64,000 nucleotides of DNA from Pseudoalteromonas sp. MM1 (GTDB lineage: Bacteria > Pseudomonadota > Gammaproteobacteria > Enterobacterales > Alteromonadaceae): positions 3,596,001-3,660,000 of the forward strand of contig NZ_AP027922.1 in assembly GCF_030296835.1 (NCBI RefSeq), read 5' to 3'. Under the pieces are notes generated by a model. It searched no databases, had not been told where the DNA came from, and saw only the letters and a program-made list of their open reading frames with translations. A program made the position numbers and the translations under genes. Below are positions 7,338 through 17,134 of the stretch, one piece after another; within the stretch, counting starts at the first letter, position 1; each line of letters begins with the position of its first letter.

Positions 7338-10157
7338 TTAAAGCGAGTAGTAAAAGCTAAACCAGCCGCGCATTTCATCCTCAAAGCTATCGCCCTCTAC
7401 GCGCGATAACCCCATATTGAAGGTTAAATCGTTCACACCGGCTGGGCCTAAACCAAAGCTAAAATTGCCTTGATACTTTAAGCCATAACTTTGTGCGTAT
7501 ACCGCATCATCTACTTGGTGCTGTTTGTAATAAAGCCACGGCATGCCTTCTTTAAAGCTAAAACCGCCGCCATAACCCATGTAGCGTTCAGCAGTGGTGC
7601 TATAAAATGGCAGCTCTGATGAAAGCACAAACTCACTATTTTGATGCTCGCTAATTAGGCTTGAGCTAAATCCGCCTAGCGCTAAGCTGCTATTGTCGCG
7701 CTGCTTTTGAGTAAAATTAATATAAAGCGGCACATCAAACGCTTTACCAAATACGTTGGCCGCTAAATCGTAGCCATGCCAATTATTGTTTTTACTGCTG
7801 CCATCGTAATACAGGGCATTAACACTTTGCCCTATCGCAAATGCTTGGCGGTCGTACTGCCAGCTTTGGGTAATGCCTATACGCGCCCATTTATTATAGT
7901 CTTGCTTATAATCGGTATAGTTAAAGGCAAGCTCTGGCGTTAGGCTAAACGCCGCGTATTTAATAGGGTAACTTAAGGCTGCAAAACCACCTCGTGCAGA
8001 TAGATCTGCATTTTCGCTCGCTTGGTATTGCTTTGCGGTATTTAAATCATAATCAAATACACTCAATTTAAGCTTAACTGGCAATGCATTGTATTTTGCC
8101 TGGGCGTACCCACCGTACAAAGCATCATCATTTAAATCAACACTGTAGCCCGCTTGAAGGTCTAACTGCTTTAGTAAGTCACTGCTTTTAATATTGATAT
8201 TTAAAGCACTTGTAGCGGCTGAGTTATACTGTGCGCCTAGCGCTAAACTTCCATGCTGATCAAGCACATCGTAGCTGCTTTGTTTACCTACATTTTCGCT
8301 ATATATTTTTGCTTTAGGCAACGTGTACTGATCCACCAAAAGCAGTGGCGCACTATTATCCAGTGCTAAATCAGTAATTATTTCGCCCTCTGCTGTACTC
8401 GGTAACTGCTTTACATTAGGCCCATCAGCAGTAATAGATAAATAAAGTAATGCCCCGTCGCTTGTTTCTAGCGGGTGAGCAACGGCTTCTTGGCCCTGGG
8501 TAAGTTTAGTTAATGTGCTACTAGCAATATGGTAGCTATAAATATCAGTTGATCCTTTTAAGCCGGCTACAAAGTAAATTTTTTCACCGTTTTTGCTAAA
8601 GCTGGGTTGGCTTAGGTATTGATACCCGTTTGGCATAGGCACGGCTTGGCGAGTATTATTGGTAATATCTTGTATATACAATTGCCAATTCTCATTTAAA
8701 TTGGCTGATACATAAGCTAATTGGGTTTCATCAGGGCTTAAAGTTGGGTAGTCGTAGGCTGTTTTTAAGCTTTTTGTAAATAAAGGGGTCATGGTTTGCG
8801 TGGTTAAATCTACTTTTACTAACTCTGAGTAACCACCGCGTACTTGCTCGGCGTAAAGGGTTTCGCCATTACTTGTAACAGTAAAACGACGTAAGCCAGC
8901 AAGTTTAGTTAACTGCTCAACGTTTCCGGTTTCGGTGTTATAACTAAAAATATCAGACACCTTGTTATAAATACCCGTCTCTTCACGTGTATAAGCATTA
9001 AAATAAAGCGTGTTGTTATTTACCCATTGTGGATTAGCAATACCTGCTCGGTTAATTTGATTTAAAACGTGTTTTTGCTCACGCTTAAATACGCTCGGGG
9101 CGTTATCGGGTATATCCAATGCATCGTTTTCTAATAGCGCTTTTTGTGCTTTTGTAAATTCATCTTCAGCTTTAGTATTATCCTGCGTGCTATAAATAAT
9201 AAGCTTGGTTTTTTTATCTTTATCGCGCTCAACAATCGCAAGCTTACTGCCATCTTTTGAAAGTGCAGGGTTGCTTGCATATAAGTTAAGCTTTAACCAC
9301 AGCTCGCTGTTAAGCGCAGGTTCTGACTGCTCTTTTGCCATTGCTTTATAGGTATATTGCGCAATAAAGCGGCCATATAACTTAGCCGCACTTTGGCCAA
9401 ATATCCCAGTAAAGGCCTCGTTAAAATCGCGCTTTTTAACTGCCTGCATACGTGTCCAAACGGCATCAAGCATTTGCGCTGAATACGTTTGCTCTAGCCA
9501 ATATAAAAACCGGCTGCCCATTAAATACGCCATAGAGCCTGCCATAAAACCGCCCTCTGTGGCGCTTAGTTGGCTATAGCTAGGCAGTGCCCCTTGCTGA
9601 GCAAACTCAATTAGCATAGCTTCGGTGTAATTATCAAATAGCCGCCCTCGGCCCGTCATTTTTGACTCAAGTAAGGTTGCATAACCTTCGGCTACCCAGC
9701 GCGGCATATCACTGTAAGTTAAGTCGTAAATATCCCACACACTGCGTATTTTTTGCTGCCACGTATTGCGCGTTGGCTGCGCTAAATGCACTAAGTGAAT
9801 ATATTCGTGTAATATGAGTAATTGCTGCCAACCACTAATATTAGAAATAACCGTATCTGATTGCGGGGGCGTGGTAAAAAGCGCCATTAAAGGATTATTA
9901 GAAGTAGGTAAAGCAAAGCCGTTAGGCGCATTTAGGGGATCAAACACCACTACATCAACTATTTTATCGAGCGCTCGGTTTTGCTGCTCAAGCACTTTAC
10001 TGCGCACTATTTCTAGCTCGGCCGCTGTCGATTTAGCATAATCGGCATTTTCGATGCTGTAATGCACATTAAAGTGCTCGGTATGAATAGTTTGCCAATC
10101 AGCAGCTAAGGTCGGTGTGGCTAATAGCAAAGAGGCAGCAATGAGTGATCTTTTCAT
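7338..10157 (-). CDS. Secreted MA-clan metallopeptidase with TolB-like propeller and C-terminal barrel-like region
   Basis: The 939-residue protein has a signal peptide cleaved after about TLA18. The peptidase part carries HEYIH (His117, Glu118, His121) and WVAEGYA with the third-ligand Glu near 157, the gluzincin pattern. Residues about 290-600 contain TolB/WD40-like propeller repeats such as ASNPALSKDGSKLAIV, YDYPTLSPDETQLAYVS and LSQPSFSKNGEKIYFVA. The last ~300 residues are amphipathic strands (LDLQAGYSVDLNDDALYGGY) ending in an aromatic-rich GWFSFYYSL, as in outer-membrane barrels. It is probably an outer-membrane surface protease. It is monocistronic, convergent with the upstream lipoprotein gene. 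Confidence 0.75.
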   Translation of the reverse strand: MKRSLIAASLLLATPTLAADWQTIHTEHFNVHYSIENADYAKSTAAELEIVRSKVLEQQNRALDKIVDVVVFDPLNAPNGFALPTSNNPLMALFTTPPQSDTVISNISGWQQLLILHEYIHLVHLAQPTRNTWQQKIRSVWDIYDLTYSDMPRWVAEGYATLLESKMTGRGRLFDNYTEAMLIEFAQQGALPSYSQLSATEGGFMAGSMAYLMGSRFLYWLEQTYSAQMLDAVWTRMQAVKKRDFNEAFTGIFGQSAAKLYGRFIAQYTYKAMAKEQSEPALNSELWLKLNLYASNPALSKDGSKLAIVERDKDKKTKLIIYSTQDNTKAEDEFTKAQKALLENDALDIPDNAPSVFKREQKHVLNQINRAGIANPQWVNNNTLYFNAYTREETGIYNKVSDIFSYNTETGNVEQLTKLAGLRRFTVTSNGETLYAEQVRGGYSELVKVDLTTQTMTPLFTKSLKTAYDYPTLSPDETQLAYVSANLNENWQLYIQDITNNTRQAVPMPNGYQYLSQPSFSKNGEKIYFVAGLKGSTDIYSYHIASSTLTKLTQGQEAVAHPLETSDGALLYLSITADGPNVKQLPSTAEGEIITDLALDNSAPLLLVDQYTLPKAKIYSENVGKQSSYDVLDQHGSLALGAQYNSAATSALNINIKSSDLLKQLDLQAGYSVDLNDDALYGGYAQAKYNALPVKLKLSVFDYDLNTAKQYQASENADLSARGGFAALSYPIKYAAFSLTPELAFNYTDYKQDYNKWARIGITQSWQYDRQAFAIGQSVNALYYDGSSKNNNWHGYDLAANVFGKAFDVPLYINFTQKQRDNSSLALGGFSSSLISEHQNSEFVLSSELPFYSTTAERYMGYGGGFSFKEGMPWLYYKQHQVDDAVYAQSYGLKYQGNFSFGLGPAGVNDLTFNMGLSRVEGDSFEDEMRGWFSFYYSL

Positions 10158-10346
10158 AATAATCCTTTAAATGGTTGATACCACTTAGAGTATTATTAAA
10201 CCAGCTAATGTTGCAGTAAAAAAATGTAACAAAGCTTATGAAAGTGTATATTTTATAAGCTTTAAATTAAGCAACACCTTGATTATATGAGGTATTTATA
10301 ACGCCGTTAACGCTTTACTTGGCAACCTGAAAAGGCTAAATATTTA

Positions 10347-10555
10347 ATACCAATCCGCAATAATATTTAATCATTTTCAGGGGCTAAACGTGTCGCTATC
10401 TGCGTTAAAAATGCTCATTTACGACTGCATGGATGCAGAAGGTAGAGCAATGCAGGAGCCATTGCCGAGAACAGCTAAATAGCGAATTTTTTGCCTGGCT
10501 ATCAACACGTTTATCCACCCTCAAAATAGATCACTTAATTGTGCAAGTTGGTATA
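10347..10555. mobile_element. MITE-like element of about 209 bp
   Basis: The start (TAATACCAATCCGCAATAAT) and the reverse complement of the end (TATACCAACTTGCACAATTA) are imperfect inverted repeats. The match continues inward (TTTTCAGGGGCTAAACGTG against TTTTGAGGGTGGATAAACGTG). No coding potential is seen. A second end-like ATTGGTATA at 10561-10569 suggests a nested or re-inserted edge. It fills most of the 413-bp gap between the peptidase start and the PH-domain gene stop. Confidence 0.6.
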
Positions 10556-10570
10556 AATCGATTGGTATAA

Positions 10571-12115
10571 CTACATCCAGCTACGCTCAGTTGACTCTGC
10601 CTGATAAAGCGCAAAATCAATTATATAATCAGCATCTTGCTGCTTTATATAGGGCATAAAGGCAAACCCTGATGCAAGTTGTATATACAGGCTTTTAAGC
10701 CCTGCGCGGCGCATAAAGTAGGTACTAATACTGCGTGCACTTTGTGCTTTATACAACTCAAACACACGGTAATGCACACCTATCAGGCCTTTGCGTACTA
10801 CCATGTAAAAACGGCCGTTGTCTTCATGCAAATAATAACCATAACGCTGATAAGCAAGTGTTACTAATCCCGCTAAAATCAGCAATACCCCCAAGCTAAA
10901 CCAAAGATTAAAGCTACCTAAATAGCACCCTAGCAACACAAAAGCGCTTGGAATTAACGCATAAAAACTCAAATTTTTATAAAGTAGAGCACGCTCTGCG
11001 CCGTTAAACTGCAGTTTTTTGCTATTAAACCACGGATAAATCCATTGGCATACGCTATCTACCTGATCGCTATTTAAAACGGGTAATACTAAGGTTTGTT
11101 TATTTTTTTTAGCAGCCACGCCCGCCGCTATACCGCCGCTACTTGCTTGCAAGCACTCAACGGTAAAACGCTTTAGTAACCGCCCCATTAGGTTTTGTTT
11201 TATAACTATAGATTGCACCTTATCCATACTCATAGAAAGCTGATGGCGCTCTAATAAGCCAGCAATACGTTTAAATTTTTGGCCTTTAAAGTAAAGCTCA
11301 AAGTTATAAAAACGAATAAGCGACATGCCTACCGACAACATCACCGCCAATAAAACGAGTAAGGCAATAAGCGTGATCATGGCAAAGGTTGCAGCACTGG
11401 CCAGTAGGCCAAGCTCTTGCTGATAAAAACCCTCTACCTTAGCAATAATTTGCTGCTCTAAAAAATCAACTAATACATTTATAAAAGGCGCAATAGCAGC
11501 CATTGCTAATATAGCCATGTTCGACATTAAGCCAAATTTAGCAATTTCTTTATTACTGATTCGTAGGCTATTTTCCGCTTCAAAATGCTCGCTTGAGGTG
11601 GTTTGCTCGTCAGGTTGCTGCTGCGCTTTAAAGGCAAAAATTTGTTTACGCATTTGCTGTGCATAGGCTTTGGTAACACCTGGCAATACCGCCTCTTGAG
11701 TTACGCTGCCTGCGGCATCAAAAATACAATTAACCAAATTAACGGGGGTAAAATAAAAGGGCTCAGCAATATTTACGTTTTGCACGCGCGAAAATTTTAA
11801 CGTTAGCCGCTCTTTTTTAAACACTCCTTTGTTAAGCAAAATTTCGTGATCGTCGCTAATGCAAAATTTAAAATTTATGTAATATAAAATTGAATATATT
11901 AGCAGTACCACTAACGCAATAGCACCTGCTACTTGCGCCCAAAACAACTTGTTTTCTACTTGTGTAACAAACACCACAAGCATGGGTAGTAGGTTTAAAA
12001 GCCCGTCTTTTACAAAGCGCACGCTAAAATACACCACAAAATACAACACCGCCCAAGGCGACACTTTTTGCCAATGTAGTGAGCTACTTTGCTCCTCGCT
12101 AATGCTATTATTCAT
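10571..12115 (-). CDS. PH-domain membrane protein (YdbT-like)
   Basis: This 514-residue inner-membrane protein has pairs of hydrophobic helices near residues 25-70, 190-260 and 380-425. They alternate with bacterial PH (DUF304/bPH2) segments: KERLTLKFSRVQNVNIAEPF, RHQLSMSMDKVQSIVIKQN and RVFELYKAQSARSISTYFM. It overlaps the upstream YdbS-like gene by 8 bp, so the two form a translationally coupled pair. Bacillus YdbS/YdbT homologues protect against a bacteriocin, and in Gram-negative bacteria the role is unknown. The stop codon is directly next to a MITE-like element. Confidence 0.82.
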   Translation of the reverse strand: MNNSISEEQSSSLHWQKVSPWAVLYFVVYFSVRFVKDGLLNLLPMLVVFVTQVENKLFWAQVAGAIALVVLLIYSILYYINFKFCISDDHEILLNKGVFKKERLTLKFSRVQNVNIAEPFYFTPVNLVNCIFDAAGSVTQEAVLPGVTKAYAQQMRKQIFAFKAQQQPDEQTTSSEHFEAENSLRISNKEIAKFGLMSNMAILAMAAIAPFINVLVDFLEQQIIAKVEGFYQQELGLLASAATFAMITLIALLVLLAVMLSVGMSLIRFYNFELYFKGQKFKRIAGLLERHQLSMSMDKVQSIVIKQNLMGRLLKRFTVECLQASSGGIAAGVAAKKNKQTLVLPVLNSDQVDSVCQWIYPWFNSKKLQFNGAERALLYKNLSFYALIPSAFVLLGCYLGSFNLWFSLGVLLILAGLVTLAYQRYGYYLHEDNGRFYMVVRKGLIGVHYRVFELYKAQSARSISTYFMRRAGLKSLYIQLASGFAFMPYIKQQDADYIIDFALYQAESTERSWM

Positions 12116-12641
12116 TGGCTAATTCAACCTGCGCGGGTATGCCGTCTTGACGATAATTTTGCACAAATTGGCGTATATTTTTACACTGCTCGTGAGTTAA
12201 GCCACTTATTTGTAAATCAGCACTGACCCCGCCGGCACTAAATAACTTTAAACTGGCTAACTTTAGTTTTCGCTCAATGGGGCCTTGGTGAATTTCCATA
12301 TGCTGGACACGCGCGAGGGGTAAAATAGTTATTTGCTGCCAAATAACCCCTTTTTTAAACGCAATATCGTGATTGCGCAGCGCAAAGCCCTGCAGCTTAA
12401 TACTCACGGCGTTATAAAGCATTGAAAACAATATTAAAATAGGCACGCCTATCAGCAAGTAAGTTTGTGCTTTGTTAGCAAACGCTTCGTTAAAGTAACA
12501 AACAGCAAACAGTACCGCGCAAAAAGGAATGTAAAACGCCAGCCAATTAAGTTGCACGTGTAGTAACGCTTTATCGGCCAAGGGGTTGAGCTGTATTTCG
12601 CTATGTTTTGGTAAATCCATTACTTGCTGATTATTAAACAC
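12108..12641 (-). CDS. PH-domain membrane protein (YdbS-like)
   Basis: The product has 177 residues with two hydrophobic helices near residues 33-50 and 58-78, followed by one bPH2/DUF304 domain (GVIWQQITILPLARVQHMEI, then RKLKLASLKLFSAGGVSADL). This is the usual YdbS layout, small partner first in the operon. It overlaps the larger YdbT-like gene by 8 bp. The two probably form a membrane complex. A role in membrane stress or bacteriocin tolerance would be by analogy only. Confidence 0.82.
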   Translation of the reverse strand: MFNNQQVMDLPKHSEIQLNPLADKALLHVQLNWLAFYIPFCAVLFAVCYFNEAFANKAQTYLLIGVPILILFSMLYNAVSIKLQGFALRNHDIAFKKGVIWQQITILPLARVQHMEIHQGPIERKLKLASLKLFSAGGVSADLQISGLTHEQCKNIRQFVQNYRQDGIPAQVELANE

Positions 12642-12672
12642 GATTTTAAGTACCTTTCCTATTTACTGGCTG

Positions 12673-13524
12673 TTAAGCCCAGCTGATCGTAGTAACTAAC
12701 GTATGGCTTTGTTTAGGCTCTAATGTCACGTTATCTTCTAACACATTGGCGGCTTCTAAACACACCATGCTTAGGTATTCTTCGTCAGCAAAATTAGATA
12801 AACGCTTAGATTTTTCTATCCATGGGTTCCACAGCACACACGAGCTTGAGTTCTCACGGCTCACATTAATAATGCCTTCAGGGGTATGAATGTGCTGCAG
12901 TAACGCGGCCTGTGTGTACACCATATCGGTTTCGCGGGTAAAGTTAACTAGTTCGTTTTGAGCAAAAGGCCCTTCGCCAAATTCAATATATTGCGCGCCT
13001 TGCAAACCATCAACAACCGTATTTTTAATATCAGAGGTAGGAAAGTAAGTATGCAGCGCTTGAGTATAACTAAATGTAGTGTTACTTAAATTAGTGGTTG
13101 TTAATCGCACTTGTAGTTTATCAGTTAAAACAAACTCAACCTTTACAGCCGATTGATGTGGCCAGTACGTGGTATTTACCAACTTCATTGGTAACTTTAA
13201 GCTAATTGTTATTTGTTCGTCACTTTCGTGCACTTCGTCAGCTTGCCATAAACTAGTACGTGCAATGCCATGTGCTGGCCAATTTGGGTTTTCATGGTTA
13301 CCAAACCAAGGCCAACAAATAGGAATACCACCGCGAATGCTCACCCCCTCTTGAAACGTCTCGTTTTTAGACACCCAAATAAGTGGTTTGTTATTTTTTG
13401 GAATAAACTCGGTAATTTGCCCGCCTTGCAAAAATATTTTTGCATCACACTTTGAGCTCGCTACATTTATAAACTCTAGGCCGGTTTCGCTTTGTTCAAT
13501 GCTAACTGATGGCGATAATTTCAT
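12673..13524 (-). CDS. D-hexose-6-phosphate mutarotase (aldose 1-epimerase-like, YeaD-type)
   Basis: The protein belongs to the galactose-mutarotase fold. GGIPICWPWFGNHENPNWPAHGIAR contains the family WPWFG and HG(I/F)AR motifs with a catalytic His. LHTYFPTSDI holds the second His and LWNPWIEKS is the C-terminal signature, with the acidic residue at CLEAANV. I place the start at 13524, where AGGG lies 7 bp upstream. An ATG at 13569 would add 15 residues not needed by the family and has no ribosome site. The enzyme interconverts alpha and beta glucose-6-phosphate in the cytoplasm. It lies 31 bp downstream of the PH-domain pair's start on the same strand, but the order means it is a separate upstream gene, possibly cotranscribed with the pair. 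Confidence 0.87.
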   Translation of the reverse strand: MKLSPSVSIEQSETGLEFINVASSKCDAKIFLQGGQITEFIPKNNKPLIWVSKNETFQEGVSIRGGIPICWPWFGNHENPNWPAHGIARTSLWQADEVHESDEQITISLKLPMKLVNTTYWPHQSAVKVEFVLTDKLQVRLTTTNLSNTTFSYTQALHTYFPTSDIKNTVVDGLQGAQYIEFGEGPFAQNELVNFTRETDMVYTQAALLQHIHTPEGIINVSRENSSSCVLWNPWIEKSKRLSNFADEEYLSMVCLEAANVLEDNVTLEPKQSHTLVTTISWA

Positions 13525-13922
13525 GTTTTTCCCTACAATACTGATATTAAAGATTTTTAACATGTGCATATAAACAATAATGCATGTGTAAAGTATACGC
13601 TATACTCTTTTCAGGGTGCATAATTTGTTCATTGGCGATTAATACATACACAGCTAACTTACAAACAATTACTAATTAGCAACAGCTGTTATGAATAATA
13701 CTAAAGTCTACACCATAAGACTTGCCAATTATTCTCAACATACGTAGTGTGCGCACCACAATGCAAACAATATGCTAATAACATTTAATAAATTCTAAAC
13801 AAAATTAAACTATTTTAGTTTCTGCTCAAACTAATAAAAACCAATGAGCATGGGCTAAAGCTTAATTTATTATTTGAATTCAATTTATTTGATGTGTAAC
13901 ATTTCGCGATTACGGCACACCT
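13525..13922. other. 398-bp AT-rich divergent intergenic region
   Basis: This gap separates the divergent mutarotase and MarR genes and must hold both promoters. A 10-bp palindrome AACAGCTGTT lies at 13681-13690. I see no convincing ORF, RNA or repeat. Confidence 0.5.
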
Positions 13923-13946
13923 TTGGCCCATCGACGAGATAAGCAA

Positions 13947-14429
13947 ATGCAAAAATATGACGAATTATTAGTTTCTTTACGTAAAGTAATCCGCGCGATT
14001 GACTTACATTCTAAGCAGCTAAATAAAACATCAGGTTTAACAGGCCCACAATTGCTTATAATGCAAGAAGTAGCGCACACCGATGGAATAACGGCAAGCC
14101 GTATAGCTCAGAATGTTAACTTAAGCCCGGCTACTGTTACTAATATTCTTGATAGAATAGAAAGCAGAAACCTTGTAACACGCGTTCGTAGTCAAATGGA
14201 TAAACGCCGAGTGAGCTTATACCTCACCGAGCAAGGGAAAGAGTTACTAGAAAAAGCACCTCAGCCACTGCAAGAACACTTTATTGAAAAGTTTTCTGCA
14301 CTTGCAGAGTGGGAGCAAAGTTTGTTGCTTTCATCTATGCAGCGCGTTGCAGCAATGATGGATGCTGATAAGTTAGACGCATCACCTCTGTTAGAGGTAG
14401 GCGCGTTAACTCAAACACCAAATAAATAA
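13947..14429 (+). CDS. MarR-family transcriptional regulator
   Basis: The winged helix is clear. GLTGPQLLIMQEVAHTDGIT is followed by the recognition region ASRIAQNVNLSPATVTNILD, then the wing VRSQMDKRRVSLYLTEQGKE with the family D-K-R-R motif. The N- and C-terminal helices form the dimerisation arms. A TTG at 13923 opens the same frame 8 codons earlier, but the ATG at 13947 is preferred because family N-termini start near here. The porin gene follows 101 bp downstream on the same strand and could be a target, which is inference from proximity. Confidence 0.85.
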   Translation: MQKYDELLVSLRKVIRAIDLHSKQLNKTSGLTGPQLLIMQEVAHTDGITASRIAQNVNLSPATVTNILDRIESRNLVTRVRSQMDKRRVSLYLTEQGKELLEKAPQPLQEHFIEKFSALAEWEQSLLLSSMQRVAAMMDADKLDASPLLEVGALTQTPNK

Positions 14430-14530
14430 AAAATAAAAAAAATAAATTTAAATTAGTTCTTACATCATTCGTAAGGGGCTTTTGAGCACCTTGAATTTTT
14501 TATTTTTTAATCAAAATCTGAGCATCAACA

Positions 14531-15850
14531 ATGACTAAACTCTCAAAATTAACGCTAGCACTTATGCTTGGCGGTGCAGCAAGCACAGCTCACGCAGCCG
14601 ATCTCGACACACTACAAAGCCAATTAAAGCAACTAAAGCAACAAATGCAATTGCTTGAGCAACAGCTTGCTGATGAAAAGTCAAAGCAAAGCCAAATCAA
14701 CAAGCAACACGAGCAACAAGTTGCCGAAATCAGTAAAAAGGCCGACAACAAAGAAGTTGTTGTTGCACAAGCTGCGCCTGAACAAGAAGACGAAGGCATT
14801 AAAATTGGCGGTGCCGTACGCTTTAACTACAGTACTAATTCATACGATGAAGACACGCAAGACCGTGGCGGCGATTTAGACTTTGAAGTATTTCGCCTTA
14901 ATCTATCGGGCGAAATTAGCGATATTTCTGTAAATGGTGATTTTCGTTTTTACGATTACATGACCATTGTTAAGTATGCATACTTAGGTTACGAGTTTAC
15001 AGATGGCTGGGAAGCGCAAGCCGGTATTGCACCTGTACCGTTTGGTAACGGCCCATACAACTCACACAGCTATTTTTTTAGCACTAACTACTATGTTGGC
15101 CTAGAAGACGACTTTGATTTAGGTGTAACAGTAAACCGCAAACTTAAAGACAACTGGAAACTAGATCTGGGCTTTTTCAAAAATGATGAAGTAGGTGGTG
15201 TTGATGGCAGCTCAGAAGTTAACGAACGTTACTCTTTCGATATTGTAGGCAGCCGTGCAACAACCGAAGGCACATACGACGCCCCAGGTTCTCGCCTTGG
15301 TGAATACAACACCTTTGCTGGTCGTACAGTGTATCAAATTGAGCATGGCGAAAACGCTAAAACCGATATTGGCGTATCACTACTAAGCGGTGGTTTGCAC
15401 GACGGTAACGACCGTGCGGGTAACTACGGCGCGTGGGCGTTTCATGTAAATAGCCAAATTAATAACTGGAATATTCAATTTCAGCACGGCGAATACGACT
15501 ACGACCTAGACGACAACAGCAACCGCTTTGTAGTTGGCGCATTTGATTACTACGATACCGTATCAAGCGAAGCCACAATGACTAACTTTAACGTAGCATA
15601 CGACCTATCGGTTGATTTAGGCCCAGTAACAGACGTGCAGTTTTACAACGATTACGGCATTATTTACGACAAGTCTGACGACAGTGCAGATACATGGATG
15701 AACGTAACCGGCATGAGCGTATCGGCCGGTGCATTATTTACGTACTTTGACTTTATTCAAGCGCGTAACCAACCATTTATTGGCGGAACAATTATTGGTG
15801 ATGGCGACACAGAACGTCGCTTTAACATCAACGTAGGTTACTACTTCTAA
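14531..15850 (+). CDS. Outer-membrane porin with N-terminal coiled coil
   Basis: A signal peptide ends about AHA22. Residues about 24-70 are a Gln/Lys-rich coiled coil (LDTLQSQLKQLKQQMQLLEQ) that probably reaches the peptidoglycan. The rest is an amphipathic beta barrel with acidic turns, ending in FNINVGYYF, the C-terminal aromatic signal for outer-membrane insertion. Length (439) and layout resemble phosphate-selective porin O/P and related trimeric porins. The periplasmic coiled coil is common in marine gammaproteobacterial porins. Substrate cannot be read. It has its own terminator at 15877-15906. Confidence 0.82.
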   Translation: MTKLSKLTLALMLGGAASTAHAADLDTLQSQLKQLKQQMQLLEQQLADEKSKQSQINKQHEQQVAEISKKADNKEVVVAQAAPEQEDEGIKIGGAVRFNYSTNSYDEDTQDRGGDLDFEVFRLNLSGEISDISVNGDFRFYDYMTIVKYAYLGYEFTDGWEAQAGIAPVPFGNGPYNSHSYFFSTNYYVGLEDDFDLGVTVNRKLKDNWKLDLGFFKNDEVGGVDGSSEVNERYSFDIVGSRATTEGTYDAPGSRLGEYNTFAGRTVYQIEHGENAKTDIGVSLLSGGLHDGNDRAGNYGAWAFHVNSQINNWNIQFQHGEYDYDLDDNSNRFVVGAFDYYDTVSSEATMTNFNVAYDLSVDLGPVTDVQFYNDYGIIYDKSDDSADTWMNVTGMSVSAGALFTYFDFIQARNQPFIGGTIIGDGDTERRFNINVGYYF

Positions 15851-15876
15851 ATAACTAAAGCATAATTAGTATTTTA

Positions 15877-15906
15877 AAAGGGCAAACTAAGTTTGCCCTT
15901 TTTTGC
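15877..15906 (+). terminator. Rho-independent terminator after the porin
   Basis: AAAAGGGCAAAC and GTTTGCCCTTTT pair with a 3-base loop and a run of Ts, 26 bp after the porin stop codon. Confidence 0.9.
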
Positions 15907-15978
15907 ATTTATAGGGTTCGATTTTATAATTATTTGGCCTACAATCCTAACTAACAACCATTACTTAAAAGAGCCTAA

Positions 15979-16377
15979 GTGAATATAAAAGCAGTATTTA
16001 TTTGTTATAAAAACTTATGGCTTAAAGCACTGGGGTTACTGTTAGTGGCCCTTGGCATTATTGGTATTGTGCTGCCCGTTATGCCTACCACCATTTTTTT
16101 TATTTTAGCGCTTACCTGCTTTACTCGCTCTTCCCCTGCACTTGAACACTGGCTACTTAACCACCCTCGCTACGGCGTTACCTTACAACAATGGCAAGCG
16201 CATAAAGTGGTGCCTGTAAAAGCAAAATGCTACGCCGCGATTGGTATGTTAATTGGCTTTGTGTTTTTGCTTTACTCGAGCGCCCCTGTTTGGGTAATTT
16301 ACCTTGTTGGTGTAATTGAAATAGCCGTTATGATTTACCTAATTTTAAGGCCCTCACACCCGCCTAGCGCTAAATAA
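15979..16377 (+). CDS. DUF454 (YbaN-type) inner-membrane protein
   Basis: The 132-residue protein carries the DUF454 pattern: GLLLVALGIIGIVLPVMPTT, then CFTRSSPALEHWLLNHPRYG, and two C-terminal helices. The GxxLPxxPTTPF-like motif and the W-L-x-x-H-x-x-(Y/F)-G segment are the family marks. It starts at a GTG (15979) with AAAAGAG upstream. Family function is unknown. In some gammaproteobacteria it lies beside haem or iron genes and here it precedes a Fur-box iron module. The Fur box lies after this gene, so it is not part of that operon. Confidence 0.85.
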   Translation: MNIKAVFICYKNLWLKALGLLLVALGIIGIVLPVMPTTIFFILALTCFTRSSPALEHWLLNHPRYGVTLQQWQAHKVVPVKAKCYAAIGMLIGFVFLLYSSAPVWVIYLVGVIEIAVMIYLILRPSHPPSAK

Positions 16378-16461
16378 CCGCGCTTTTTGCGTACACTCAC
16401 TATTTTGCCAATAACTTTTTAATGTAAAGTTAAGTAAGTAAATTTGTAATAGTTAATGCAA

Positions 16462-16472
16462 ATGATTATCAT
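16462..16472 (+). promoter_or_regulatory. Fur box core upstream of the iron module
   Basis: ATGATTATCAT is an 11-bp palindrome inside AATGCAAATGATTATCATAT, matching the Fur core. It lies about 30 bp before the first gene of the PepSY-DUF2271-DUF4198 operon. Confidence 0.7.
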
Positions 16473-16501
16473 ATTGTAACTTTAACTTAATTACTGTTTT
16501 T

Positions 16502-17134
16502 ATGGCGTTTATTAATAAGCGGGCTTTGTACAGCACAAGCCGCGCGCTCCATATTTATATTTCTACAGCTTTGTTTTTTTTGCTTATTTTATTTTGTGTT
16601 AGCGGCATTGTTCTCAACCATGTTGACTGGCTTAAAAATGATAAAAATAATGGGCAAATAACTGCGGCTATACCAGCAGAATTAGTTACTAAAGCTAATA
16701 CCCAACTAGATACATTACCCACCCTCTATCCAGACATAGAAGCCTTTCTTGCTGAGCAATATGCGTTAACTAAAGTTAAAAGTATTGAGTGGGAAAAAGA
16801 AGACGCGCTGGTAATGCTGGACTACCCCCTACCCGCCGGCTTTGCTTACGCAGAGCTTGATTTTACAACCGGCGAGCTAAATTTAGATTACCAAACCGGT
16901 GGTTTTTTAAGCCTGATTGGCGATTTACACAAGGGCCGTCACAGCGGTGAAGTATGGAGCTGGGTAATTGATATTTCAGCGGTGTTGATGATTATTTTTT
17001 CCATCACCGGCATGATAATTTTATTTCAAAACAGAAAAAAACGTAACCTTGGCGTATGGATAACACTACTCGGCGTAGCCACGCCTTTGGTTATTTACCT
17101 ATGTTGGGTGCCACAAATTAAAGGAGTGTCTTAA
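16502..17134 (+). CDS. Short PepSY-associated transmembrane protein, first gene of iron operon
   Basis: The protein has 210 residues, with helix 1 near residues 15-40 (ALHIYISTALFFLLILFCVS), a periplasmic PepSY-like segment, and helices near 160-180 and 190-205. A conserved DLHKGRHSGEVWSWVIDISA segment with two His precedes helix 2, as in the short PepSY_TM subfamily. The stop overlaps the ATG of the next gene (TAATG), so the two are coupled. The Fur box upstream and the TonB receptor downstream point to iron uptake, perhaps ferric reduction. That biochemical role is inference. Confidence 0.82.
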   Translation: MAFINKRALYSTSRALHIYISTALFFLLILFCVSGIVLNHVDWLKNDKNNGQITAAIPAELVTKANTQLDTLPTLYPDIEAFLAEQYALTKVKSIEWEKEDALVMLDYPLPAGFAYAELDFTTGELNLDYQTGGFLSLIGDLHKGRHSGEVWSWVIDISAVLMIIFSITGMIILFQNRKKRNLGVWITLLGVATPLVIYLCWVPQIKGVS

